Of a DNA stretch of 16,930 nt, positions 1-6,646 are shown in pieces. Every line of letters starts with the position of its first letter. Position 1 is the stretch's first letter. Source of the stretch: CAYORM01 sp964406375 (GTDB lineage: Bacteria > Pseudomonadota > Alphaproteobacteria > DSM-16000 > Inquilinaceae); the NCBI GenBank assembly GCA_964406375.1, contig CAYORM010000063.1, forward strand, positions 1 to 16,930, in the 5' to 3' direction. Position numbers and translations under genes: made by a program. The notes under the pieces were generated by a model. The model ran no database searches. It worked only from the letters and a program-made list of their open reading frames with translations, and was not told where the DNA came from.

Positions 1-419
1 ACGTAGCCGGTCAGGTCACCGCCGTCGTCGAGCAGCAGGGTCGGGCCCGAGCCGTCGGGCCACCGCAGCGTCTGCTCGATGCACCACTCGTACTCCTCCT
101 CGGTCTCGCCCTTCCAGGCGAAGACCGGGACGCCGGCCGCGGCCATCGCCGCCGCCGCGTGATCCTGGGTGGAGAAGATGTTGCAGGACGACCAGCGGAC
201 CGTGGCGCCGAGCGCCAGCAGCGTCTCGATCAGCACGGCGGTCTGGATCGTCATGTGCAGGCAGCCGACGATGCGGGCGCCGGCCAGCGGCTTGCTGGCG
301 CCGTACTCGGCCCGCAGCGCCATGAGGCCGGGCATCTCGGTCTCGGCGATCGCGATCTCCTTGCGGCCCCATTCGGCGAGGGAGATGTCCTTGACCTTGT
401 AATCGGTGAACGCGGCCAT
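1..419 (-). CDS. ahcY: Adenosylhomocysteinase, N-terminal part (gene runs off the window start)
   Basis: The enzyme reversibly hydrolyses S-adenosylhomocysteine to adenosine and homocysteine in the cytoplasm, clearing the by-product of SAM-dependent methylation. Only the first 139 codons are present; the 3' end lies outside the window. The visible part is the start of the substrate-binding domain: GCLHMTIQTAVLIETL at residues 52-67, WSSCNIFSTQDHAAAA at 76-91 and the FAWKGETEEEYEWC block at 100-113 are family signatures. The ATG at 419 is preceded by AGGAG nine bases upstream and begins the typical MAAFTDYKVKDISLAEWGR sequence. It lies 78 bases after terC, on the same strand, with a candidate operator in between. 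In rhizobia ahcY often closes the chvI-chvG-hprK-manX-ptsH cluster; here ptsI, an MFS gene and terC lie in between. Identity is secure. Confidence 0.97.
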   Translation of the reverse strand, partial: MAAFTDYKVKDISLAEWGRKEIAIAETEMPGLMALRAEYGASKPLAGARIVGCLHMTIQTAVLIETLLALGATVRWSSCNIFSTQDHAAAAMAAAGVPVFAWKGETEEEYEWCIEQTLRWPDGSGPTLLLDDGGDLTGY

Positions 420-484
420 CACGGCGCTCCTGTCGTGCTCTCGGGCTTGGCCGCGGTGTAGCAGCCGCACAGCCTGCAGCCAAG

Positions 485-502
485 CATAAAGATATCTTTA
501 TG
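485..502. promoter_or_regulatory. 18-bp perfect palindrome upstream of ahcY, candidate SahR/ArsR-type operator
   Basis: CATAAAGATATCTTTATG is its own reverse complement, and it stands out as an AT-rich island in GC-rich DNA. Its centre is about 75 bases before the ahcY ATG, where a promoter would be expected. The terC stop codon (498-500 on the minus strand) lies inside it. SahR, an ArsR-family repressor that senses S-adenosylhomocysteine, controls ahcY and methionine-cycle genes in Proteobacteria; its sites, as I recall them, are palindromes with an AAGATATCTT-like core. The palindrome is seen directly; the regulator assignment is inference, and no sahR gene is in the window. Confidence 0.65.
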
Positions 503-1226
503 TATGATGTGAGTGCCGGCGGGTCTGCCGGCGACGCGCCAGCATGTTCAGCACCTCGACTCCCATGGAGAAGGCGATGGCGAAGTAGAGATACGCCCGG
601 GGGATGTGGAAGTGCATGCCGTCGGCGATCAGGGCGACGGCGATCAGCAGCAGGAAGGACAGGGCCAGCATCTTCACCGTCGGGTGGCGCTGGACGAAAT
701 CGCTCAGCGGGCCCGAGGCCCAGAGCATCGTCGCGACGGCGACGATCACGGCGGCATACATCACCGGCAGCTCGTCGGTCATGCCGACCGCGGTGATGAC
801 GCTGTCGATCGAGAAGACGAGGTCGAGGACGATGATCTGGATGATGATCCCGGTCATCGAGACGGCCTTGATCGTGTGCGTCTCCTCACGCTCCTCGATC
901 GAGGCATGGATCTCGACGGTGGCCTTGTAGAGAAGGAACAGGCCCCCCGCGAGCAGGATCAGGTCGCGCCAGGAGATGTCGATCTCGAAGAGCGAGAAGA
1001 CCGGTGTCGTAAGACCGATGATCCAGGCGATCATCGCGAGGAAGACCAGCCGCAGCACGAGGGCGAGGCTGAGGCCGATGAACCGCGCCCGCCGGCGGGC
1101 CGCCGGCGGCAGCTTCTCCGTCGCGATCGCGATGAAGATGACGTTGTCGATGCCGAGGATCACCTCGAGCAGCGTCAGGGTCAGGAAGCTCGCCCAGATG
1201 TTCGGGTCGGCGAGGTACTCGATCAT
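498..1226 (-). CDS. TerC-family integral membrane protein
   Basis: This 242-residue polytopic membrane protein belongs to the TerC family (COG0861, the YgdQ/Alx type). Members have been linked to tellurite resistance and, more recently, to manganese efflux or metal loading of exported proteins; the substrate of this copy is unknown. The two family motifs are clear: LLEVILGIDNVIFIAIA at residues 19-35 and DLVFSIDSVITAVGMT at 135-150, each carrying the conserved acidic residues in membrane helices. About seven hydrophobic helices can be counted. A basic, histidine-containing tail (RRRQTRRHSHHT) ends the protein, with its stop codon inside the palindrome upstream of ahcY. GGAG lies about ten bases before the ATG at 1226. 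It is transcribed divergently from the MFS gene and could read through into ahcY. The family is certain, the function is not. Confidence 0.93.
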   Translation of the reverse strand: MIEYLADPNIWASFLTLTLLEVILGIDNVIFIAIATEKLPPAARRRARFIGLSLALVLRLVFLAMIAWIIGLTTPVFSLFEIDISWRDLILLAGGLFLLYKATVEIHASIEEREETHTIKAVSMTGIIIQIIVLDLVFSIDSVITAVGMTDELPVMYAAVIVAVATMLWASGPLSDFVQRHPTVKMLALSFLLLIAVALIADGMHFHIPRAYLYFAIAFSMGVEVLNMLARRRQTRRHSHHT

Positions 1227-1310
1227 CCTGGCGCTCTCCGGATCCGCTGAAACCGACCGGATATGGTGGGCGCTCGCGCGGCTGCAACCGTTCCGCCGCC
1301 ATGCCGGCTT

Positions 1311-1331
1311 CCGATCGGGGCGGGCGATCGG
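1311..1331. promoter_or_regulatory. Inverted repeat in the terC / MFS divergent promoter region
   Basis: CCGATCG and CGATCGG form perfect 7-base arms around a 7-base GC-rich spacer, in the 162-bp gap between the divergent terC and MFS genes. The position suits an operator for either gene. CGATCG words are common in this genome, so chance is a real alternative. Nothing else in the gap is recognisable. Confidence 0.3.
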
Positions 1332-1388
1332 CTAGAACGGTCGCGGGTGGGTCGCCGCCCGTCCCCAATCCGTCACCGGACCGATCGC

Positions 1389-2543
1389 ATGAGCGCCGGA
1401 CTCGCGGCCGGCCGCGCGGTGCTGCGCCGCGCCCGCACTGCCGTCGCCCTGGTCTTCTTCGCCCATGGCCTGCTCCTGTCCTGCTGGGTGCCGCTCGTTC
1501 CGGTCCTGAAGGCGACCCACCGGCTCGACGATGGAACGCTCGCCCTCGCGCTGCTGGCGATCTCCGCCGGCTCCATCCTGGCCATGCCGCTCGCCGGCGG
1601 AATCGCCGCGCGACGGGGCAGCCGCCTCGTGACGCTCAGCGGCGGGCTGGGATTCGGCCTCGCCCTGATCGCGGCGGTCGCGGTGTCGGGTTTTGCCGCC
1701 CTGGTCGCGGTGCTGATGGTGCAGGGTGCCGCCATGGGTACGATGGACGTCGCCATGAACGCCCAGGCCGCCGCCGTCGAACGGCGCTGGACCCGGCCGA
1801 TCATGTCCTCCTTCCACGGGATCTTCAGCATCGGCGGGATCGTCGGCGCCGCTGCGGCCGGGCTGCTGCTCGATCGCGGCGTGGCACCGGTCATAACGGC
1901 CGGCCTCGTCGCAGGCGCGGCGCTGGCGATGCTGGTGCTCTGCGGTCCCTTCCTGTTGGGGCGGATGGCCGAGGCGCCGGAGGCCGGACCGCGCTTCGTT
2001 CTGCCGCGTGGCCCGCTTCTCATTCTCGGCGGGCTGTGCTTTCTCGGGCTGATGGCTGAAGGCGCGGTGATCGACTGGAGTGCCGTCTTTCTGCGCTACG
2101 AGCGGGGCCAGGACGCCGCGGTCGGGGCGATGGGCTATGCCGCCTTCTCCGCGATGATGGCTGCCGGGCGGCTCTTTGGCGATCGTGTCGTCTTCCGCTT
2201 CGGGCCGGTGGCGACGATCCGGTCCGGAGCGCTTCTCGGCGCTGCCGGGCTCGCGCTGACGCTGCTCGGGCCCGATCCGGGGATGGGGATCCTCGGTTTC
2301 GCGCTTCTCGGCGTGGGGGTCGCGAATGTGGTGCCGACCGTGATCGGGGTCGCCGCCCGCAGGCCCGGGACGGCCCCGGGCGTCGCGATCTCGGCGGTCG
2401 CGATGCTCGGCTATGCGGGGTTGCTCACCGGTCCGCCGGTGATCGGCGCCGCGTCCGAACTGGTCGGGCTGGGCGGGGCGCTCGGCCTCATCGTCGCGGC
2501 GATGCTGGTTGTGGCGGCCGCCGCTGGCCGGGTCGCCCGTTGA
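1389..2543 (+). CDS. MFS transporter (YbjJ/FucP-like branch)
   Basis: This 384-residue inner-membrane protein has the hydrophobic pattern of a 12-helix major facilitator. The loop after helix 2 contains AGGIAARRGSRLVTLSGG, the shortened GxxxxRxGxR motif A of the family. The stretch MNAQAAAVERRWTRPIMSSF followed by HGIFSIGG is typical of the YbjJ-like group, whose members are mostly predicted exporters of unknown substrate. I chose the ATG at 1389 because the translated sequence upstream is proline/arginine-rich and not membrane-like; an in-frame ATG at 1263 would add 42 residues. No strong ribosome-binding site is visible. The gene is divergent from terC and ends nine bases from the ptsI stop, so it sits as a plus-strand island between ptsI and terC and breaks the usual link to ahcY. 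The substrate cannot be predicted. Confidence 0.88.
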   Translation: MSAGLAAGRAVLRRARTAVALVFFAHGLLLSCWVPLVPVLKATHRLDDGTLALALLAISAGSILAMPLAGGIAARRGSRLVTLSGGLGFGLALIAAVAVSGFAALVAVLMVQGAAMGTMDVAMNAQAAAVERRWTRPIMSSFHGIFSIGGIVGAAAAGLLLDRGVAPVITAGLVAGAALAMLVLCGPFLLGRMAEAPEAGPRFVLPRGPLLILGGLCFLGLMAEGAVIDWSAVFLRYERGQDAAVGAMGYAAFSAMMAAGRLFGDRVVFRFGPVATIRSGALLGAAGLALTLLGPDPGMGILGFALLGVGVANVVPTVIGVAARRPGTAPGVAISAVAMLGYAGLLTGPPVIGAASELVGLGGALGLIVAAMLVVAAAAGRVAR

Positions 2544-2552
2544 GGCGGCGGA

Positions 2553-4361
2553 TCAGCACAGGATCGACCCGTCGTCGCCGGCGTTGAAATCGTCGAGAAG
2601 TGCCGCGATACGGCCGTGATCGGACTGCTCGAGGATCAGCCGCGCCCGCCGCTCGGCCGCGACCGCATCGATGGCGAGCAGGCGGCGCTTCACCTCCAGC
2701 AGGCGCGACGGCGTCATCGACAGCTCGCGCACCCCCATGCCGACCAGCAACGCGGTGTAACGCGGATCACCCGCGATCTCGCCGCAGACGCTCACCGGGA
2801 TCCGTGCACGCAGCGCCGCCTCGATCGTATTCTGCAGCAGCCGCAACACGCCAGCATGCAGGGGGTCATAGAGATGGGCCACCGCCTCGTCCGAGCGGTC
2901 GGCGGCGAGGGTGTACATGACGAGATCGTTGGTGCCGATGGCGAAGAAATCGGCCTCGCGGGCGAGCGCATCGGCGATCAGGGCGGCGCCGGGGATCTCG
3001 ATCATCACCCCGATCGGCGGCAACGCTTCGGGCAGCGGCACCCGGCGCCGCCGCAGCCGCCGCGCCACCCGGCCGACAATGTCGCGCACCGAGCGCAGCT
3101 CGGCCACCGTCGTGACCATCGGGACGAGGATGCGCACCCGGCCATGCGCTGCCGCCCGCAGCACGGCCGCAAGCTGCGCCTCGAGCAGCTTCGGTTCGAC
3201 GAGCGAGAGCCGGATCGCCCTGAGGCCGAGGGAGGGGTTCTGCGCCGCCGCGAAATGGCGGCCGAGCGACGGGGCCAGCTTGTCGCCGCCGATGTCGAGG
3301 GTGCGGATCGTCACCGGCCGGTCGCCCATGCCCTCGACGATGTCGCGCAGCGCCCGATACTGCTCCTCCTCGTCGGGAAGATCGGGGCGGTTCATGAACA
3401 GGAACTCGCTGCGCAGCAGACCGACCCCCGCCGCGCCGACATCGCAGGCGACCGCCGTGTCGCGGCTGCGCTCGAGATTGGCGGTGAGGGTGACGGCGGT
3501 GCCGTCGCGGGTGCGGCTCGGCTTGTCGCGCAGGACGCGCAGCCGGTGCCGCTCGCGGCCGGCCTCCGCCTGCCTTTCGGCATAGGCCGCCTGTGTCGCC
3601 GCAGAGGGATCGACGATCACCATGCCGCGATCGCCGTCGATGATGGCGATCGCCGTCGGCCGGGCCGCCGCCATCAGCCCCGGCACGCCGAGCACCGCCG
3701 GCAGGCCGAGTGACCGCGCCATCACCGCGGTATGGCCGTGCGTGCCACCGATCTCGGCGGCGAGCCCGGCGATGCGGGCCGGATCCATGAGGGCGGTATC
3801 GGCCGGCGTGACCTCGGCCGCGAGGACGACGCTGCCCGACGGCAGTTGGGAGAAGGCTTGGTAGGGCACGCGCACGAGATTGCGCATCAGCCGAGCCCCG
3901 ACCTCGCGGATGTCGTCGACACGGGCCGAGAGATAGGCGTCGTCCATCCCGGCGAACTGGGCGGCGATCGCCGCGATCTCCGCCTGCACCGCCGCCTCGG
4001 CATTGATCAGCCGCTCGCGGATCCGCGCCTCGGCGCCGCGAAGAAGGCGCGAGCCGGACAGCATCGCGGCGTGGGCGTCAAGCAGCAGCGCCACCTCCTC
4101 CGCCGCATGCTCGGGCAGAAGGCGGGCTTTCGCCTTCAGCTTCTGGATCTGGCGGCGGGCCTTCGCGACGGCCTCGGCGAGGCGGGCGCATTCCGCCGCG
4201 ACCGCTTGGGGCTCGATCGCGTATTCCGGCACCGTACCGAGCCGCGCCTCCATCGGATGGGCGGGCCCGATGGCGATCCCCGGCGCGACGCCCAGCCCGT
4301 AGAGCACGATCTCCGGCCGGGCGGGGGAGGGTGGGCCGCCGATCTGCGGCAGGATGGTCAT
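2553..4361 (-). CDS. ptsI: Phosphoenolpyruvate-protein phosphotransferase (PTS enzyme I)
   Basis: Enzyme I takes phosphate from PEP and passes it to the histidine of HPr in the cytoplasm. At 602 residues it has the length of standard EI and lacks the N-terminal GAF domain of EI-Ntr (PtsP). Domain order: an N-terminal HPr-binding helical region (about 20-160), the phosphohistidine domain with GGTHGHTAVMAR at 205-216 (active His210; the usual sequence is GGRTSH), and a C-terminal PEP-binding barrel. The barrel shows GVGLLRSEFLFMNR (312-325), the metal/PEP block GTNDLVMYTLAADR (476-489) and the catalytic cysteine in VCGEIAGD (Cys526). GAGG precedes the ATG at 4361 by about nine bases. It is the last gene of the hprK-rapZ-EIIA-ptsH-ptsI operon, 21 bases after ptsH. 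No EIIB or EIIC is nearby, so its role is probably regulatory. Confidence 0.96.
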   Translation of the reverse strand: MTILPQIGGPPSPARPEIVLYGLGVAPGIAIGPAHPMEARLGTVPEYAIEPQAVAAECARLAEAVAKARRQIQKLKAKARLLPEHAAEEVALLLDAHAAMLSGSRLLRGAEARIRERLINAEAAVQAEIAAIAAQFAGMDDAYLSARVDDIREVGARLMRNLVRVPYQAFSQLPSGSVVLAAEVTPADTALMDPARIAGLAAEIGGTHGHTAVMARSLGLPAVLGVPGLMAAARPTAIAIIDGDRGMVIVDPSAATQAAYAERQAEAGRERHRLRVLRDKPSRTRDGTAVTLTANLERSRDTAVACDVGAAGVGLLRSEFLFMNRPDLPDEEEQYRALRDIVEGMGDRPVTIRTLDIGGDKLAPSLGRHFAAAQNPSLGLRAIRLSLVEPKLLEAQLAAVLRAAAHGRVRILVPMVTTVAELRSVRDIVGRVARRLRRRRVPLPEALPPIGVMIEIPGAALIADALAREADFFAIGTNDLVMYTLAADRSDEAVAHLYDPLHAGVLRLLQNTIEAALRARIPVSVCGEIAGDPRYTALLVGMGVRELSMTPSRLLEVKRRLLAIDAVAAERRARLILEQSDHGRIAALLDDFNAGDDGSILC

Positions 4362-4382
4362 CGGGCCGACCTCACGGCCGCC

Positions 4383-4661
4383 TCACTCTTCGTCGAAGCC
4401 GCGATCCACCAGATCGGCGAGCGCCGCCACCGCCGCGGCGGCCTCCGGGCCGCTCGCCGAGATCGCGATGTCGCTGCCGATCCCAGCCGACAGCATCATC
4501 AGCCCCATGATCGACTGGCCGGCGACCGCCTGCCCGTTGCGCTCGACCGTGACGGCGGCATCGAAGGTCGCGGCCAGCTTCACGAAACGCGCCGCCGCCC
4601 GGGCATGCAGGCCGCGCTGATTGCAGATCCGGACCAGGCGCGAGGCGCTGGTCTCACTCAT
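4383..4661 (-). CDS. ptsH: HPr phosphocarrier protein
   Basis: This 92-residue phosphocarrier receives phosphate from EI on His19 (motif NQRGLHARAAARFV, residues 14-27) and hands it to EIIA. A second regulatory site is present: Ser50 in GQSIMGLMMLSAG (48-60) matches the Ser46 region that HPr kinase modifies, and hprK is encoded in the same operon. The start ATG overlaps the end of the EIIA gene by four bases (ATGA), which implies translational coupling. This start also gives the normal HPr length with a short N-terminal extension. Identity is secure. The dual His/Ser phosphorylation is known for the family; for this protein it is inferred from the conserved residues and the neighbouring kinase. 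Confidence 0.96.
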   Translation of the reverse strand: MSETSASRLVRICNQRGLHARAAARFVKLAATFDAAVTVERNGQAVAGQSIMGLMMLSAGIGSDIAISASGPEAAAAVAALADLVDRGFDEE

Positions 4662-5122
4662 CGCGCGGACCCCGGGGTGGAGCCGCTCTTCGTCTCGCCC
4701 GGCTTCGGCTCCGGCCGCAGCAGGGTCGAGGCGACGCTGATGTATTTCTGGCCGGCGTCGCGGGCCTTGATGACGGCGGTGTCGATCGGCTCGGATTTCC
4801 GCACCGAGGCCAGCTTGATCAGCATCGGCAAGTTGATGCCGGCGATCACCTCGACCATGCCGCGGTCCAGCATCGAGATCGCCAAGTTCGACGGCGTGCC
4901 ACCGAACATGTCGGTCAGCAGCACCACGCCGCTGCCCGTATCGACCGCGTTGACCTTGTCGAAGATCTCGGCGCGCCGCTCCTCCATGTCGTCCTCGGGG
5001 CCGATGCACACCGTCGCGACCTGCGTCTGCGGCCCGACGACATGCTCCATCGCGGCGACGAACTCGTCAGCCAAGCGGCCATGTGTCACGAGCACCATCC
5101 CGATCATCGGCTGTGCATCCAT
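4658..5122 (-). CDS. manX: PTS system mannose-type EIIA component
   Basis: This single-domain EIIA protein of the mannose/fructose/sorbose family has 154 residues. The phosphorylated histidine is His14 in MVLVTHGRLADEF, and the core LLTDMFGGTPSNLA (68-81) is the family fold signature. In Alphaproteobacteria such stand-alone EIIA(Man) proteins end the HPr relay and act as regulators, because no EIIB/EIIC partner exists beside them; that is also the situation here. The start at 5122 lies 12 bases after a strong GGGAGGGG; an internal ATG at 5107 would give the equally typical MIGMVLVTHG start. About 25 residues of charged, proline-rich tail follow the domain. The gene overlaps ptsH by four bases and lies 63 bases after rapZ, with a small hairpin in that gap. 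The gene is also called ptsM or pemA-like in some genomes. Confidence 0.92.
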   Translation of the reverse strand: MDAQPMIGMVLVTHGRLADEFVAAMEHVVGPQTQVATVCIGPEDDMEERRAEIFDKVNAVDTGSGVVLLTDMFGGTPSNLAISMLDRGMVEVIAGINLPMLIKLASVRKSEPIDTAVIKARDAGQKYISVASTLLRPEPKPGETKSGSTPGSAR

Positions 5123-5150
5123 CGGCGGATCAATCCCCTCCCAAAACGCC

Positions 5151-5182
5151 GCCTCGGCTCGGGTATCGCATCGGAGCCGGGC
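5151..5182 (-). promoter_or_regulatory. Hairpin in the rapZ-manX gap, possible attenuator or processing site
   Basis: On the minus-strand transcript GCCCGGCTC pairs with GAGCCGAGGC (one bulged base) around a 13-base loop, just after the rapZ stop. It is followed four bases later by TTTT and then the manX ribosome-binding site. This could be a leaky terminator, an RNA processing element or a stability element adjusting EIIA/HPr/EI output relative to hprK and rapZ. It is visible only as base pairing and its function is speculative. Confidence 0.3.
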
Positions 5183-5185
5183 TCA

Positions 5186-6085
5186 TCAGGCAGCGGGCAG
5201 GTCGCGATGCGCGAGCCCGACCGAATAGCCGGCCTCGCGCGCCCAAGCCGCCAGCGTTTCCGCCACGAAGACGGAGCGGTGCCGGCCTCCCGTGCAGCCG
5301 ACGGCAATCGTGAGATAGCTCTTCCCCTCGCGATTGTAGCGCGGCAGCAGCGGGGCCAGCAGCCCGCGCAGCCCGTCGAGGAAGGGCTCGAAATCAGGAT
5401 CACGTCTGATCCGCTCCTGCACCGGCGCGTCGCGTCCCGTCAGCGGGCGCAGGACCGGATCCCAATGCGGGTTGTCGAGGAAGCGCACGTCGAAGACGAG
5501 ATCGGCCTCGCGCGGCAGGCCGCGGCGGAAGGAGAAGGATTGGATCCCGACATGAAGGCGCGGCGCGCCCGTCGGGGCGAAGCGCTCCGACAGCAGCCGG
5601 CGCAGCTCATGCGGCGAGATGAGCGAGGTGTCGAGCACCAGATCCGCCTCTTCGACGAGCGGGGCAACGATGGCGCGTTCGCTCCGCAGCCCGTCGGCGA
5701 CGGGCCGGTCGATCGCCAGCGGGTGGCGCCGGCGCGTCTCGGTGAAGCGGCGCAGCAGCACCTCGTCGTCACTGTCGAGAAAGAGGAGCCGGGCCTCGAT
5801 GCCCCGGGCCCGCAGCGTGGCGATCGTGCGGGCGAGGGCCGGGACGGTGAAATCGCGGGTCCGCACGTCGATCGCCACCGCGATCGGCCGCGGTGCCGTC
5901 TCCGAGAGATCGATGAGCGGCAGGAGGAGGGGCAGCGGCAGATTGTCGACCGCCTCGTAGCCGAGATCCTCCAGCGCCTTGAGCGCGGTGGAGGTGCCGG
6001 CGCCCGACATGCCGGTGACCACCACGATCCGCCGGCCGGCTGGCGGAAGGCTTGCCATCGGATGCTGTGTGGCGGGCGTACTCAT
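5186..6085 (-). CDS. rapZ: RapZ-family nucleotide-binding protein (YvcJ/YhbJ)
   Basis: This 299-residue cytoplasmic protein is of the RapZ family. In enteric bacteria RapZ is an RNA-binding adaptor that guides RNase E to GlmZ sRNA and so controls glucosamine-6-phosphate synthesis; its alphaproteobacterial role is largely unknown. The N-terminal P-loop domain starts around residue 19, the ALEDLGYEAVDNLPL block (37-51) is a family signature, and the C-terminal domain carries GCTGGRHRS at 263-271. The Walker A motif reads GMSGAGTS (25-32): the usual lysine (often arginine in Alphaproteobacteria) is a threonine, encoded ACC, so nucleotide binding may be altered. The start ATG overlaps the hprK stop by four bases (ATGA), so the two are coupled. 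Two other ATGs lie near the start; I chose the one that overlaps hprK. Confidence 0.93.
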   Translation of the reverse strand: MSTPATQHPMASLPPAGRRIVVVTGMSGAGTSTALKALEDLGYEAVDNLPLPLLLPLIDLSETAPRPIAVAIDVRTRDFTVPALARTIATLRARGIEARLLFLDSDDEVLLRRFTETRRRHPLAIDRPVADGLRSERAIVAPLVEEADLVLDTSLISPHELRRLLSERFAPTGAPRLHVGIQSFSFRRGLPREADLVFDVRFLDNPHWDPVLRPLTGRDAPVQERIRRDPDFEPFLDGLRGLLAPLLPRYNREGKSYLTIAVGCTGGRHRSVFVAETLAAWAREAGYSVGLAHRDLPAA

Positions 6086-6513
6086 GCAGCCGCCGGCGTG
6101 ACGCCCGGCGCCCGGACGGCGATCCGCAGCTTGGCGGCGGCGGAGGCGTCGAAGGCAAAGAGCCGGAGCAGCGGCAGCGCGACGCCGGACAGAACGCAGC
6201 CGGCCGGCTCCGGCAGGCGCTCGACCAGTTCGCGCGGCACGAGGTCGCAGACCAGCACGACCGGGGCCCGCTCGGTGGAGGCGACGGTCCTTATGCCGAG
6301 GCCGCGAATTTCGATGAGGCCCGCGATCGATGCCGGTGCCCGGGCGAAAAGCCGCCCGCCCTCGGCCGACAGGATCACCCTGTCGTCGGCAACCAGCGTC
6401 GCGCCGCCATCGATGAGCCGCAGGGCCAGATCGGATTTGCCAGCACCCGACTCGCCGCGCAGGAGGACGCCGCGGCCGTCGATCGCGACGCAGGTGGCGT
6501 GGATGGTCGACAT
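6082..6513 (-). CDS. hprK: HPr kinase/phosphorylase, short alphaproteobacterial form
   Basis: HprK phosphorylates, and can dephosphorylate, a serine of HPr (Ser50 of the HPr encoded downstream). At 143 residues it consists only of the C-terminal kinase domain; the N-terminal domain of the roughly 310-residue Firmicutes enzyme is absent, as is normal in Alphaproteobacteria. Visible motifs are IHATCVAIDGRGVLL (4-18), Walker A GESGAGKSDLALRL (20-33), LVADDRV (40-46) and the HprK signature IEIRGLGIRTV (67-77). The ATG at 6513 has no clear ribosome-binding site, but the family alignment supports it. It opens the hprK-rapZ-manX-ptsH-ptsI operon. A strong hairpin lies upstream, after the SH3/PPC gene, so hprK probably has its own promoter in 6514-6599. 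Confidence 0.94.
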   Translation of the reverse strand: MSTIHATCVAIDGRGVLLRGESGAGKSDLALRLIDGGATLVADDRVILSAEGGRLFARAPASIAGLIEIRGLGIRTVASTERAPVVLVCDLVPRELVERLPEPAGCVLSGVALPLLRLFAFDASAAAKLRIAVRAPGVTPAAA

Positions 6514-6599
6514 CGGGCGGGACAGTGGCCGCGTGGCCTGCCGGTGTCAATCGCACCGGGCGCAGGCGGCGCCGGACCGGACCGGCGGGGCCACGGGAA

Positions 6600-6623
6600 C
6601 CCCCTCCGCCAGGGCGGAGGGGG
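6600..6623 (-). terminator. Strong GC-rich hairpin after the SH3/PPC gene, probable terminator
   Basis: CCCCCTCCGCC and GGCGGAGGGGG are perfect 11-base arms separated by two bases (a 10-bp stem with a four-base loop in practice). On the minus strand it begins 23 bases after the stop of the SH3/PPC gene and is followed by TTCCC, so the U-run is weak. It probably separates chvI-chvG-SH3/PPC transcription from the hprK operon, although read-through is plausible. Confidence 0.6.
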
Positions 6624-6646
6624 GTGTCACGGTCAGGGGTCGGGCC

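Noticed and set aside
420..484. Possible SAM/SAH riboswitch in the ahcY leader.
   Set aside because: The leader is short, and I could not fold it into the conserved SAH or SAM-II core. The palindrome explains likely regulation better.
2616..5228. Two long plus-strand frames opposite ptsI, ptsH and EIIA.
   Set aside because: They are antisense shadows with charged low-complexity translations; the minus-strand genes are certain.
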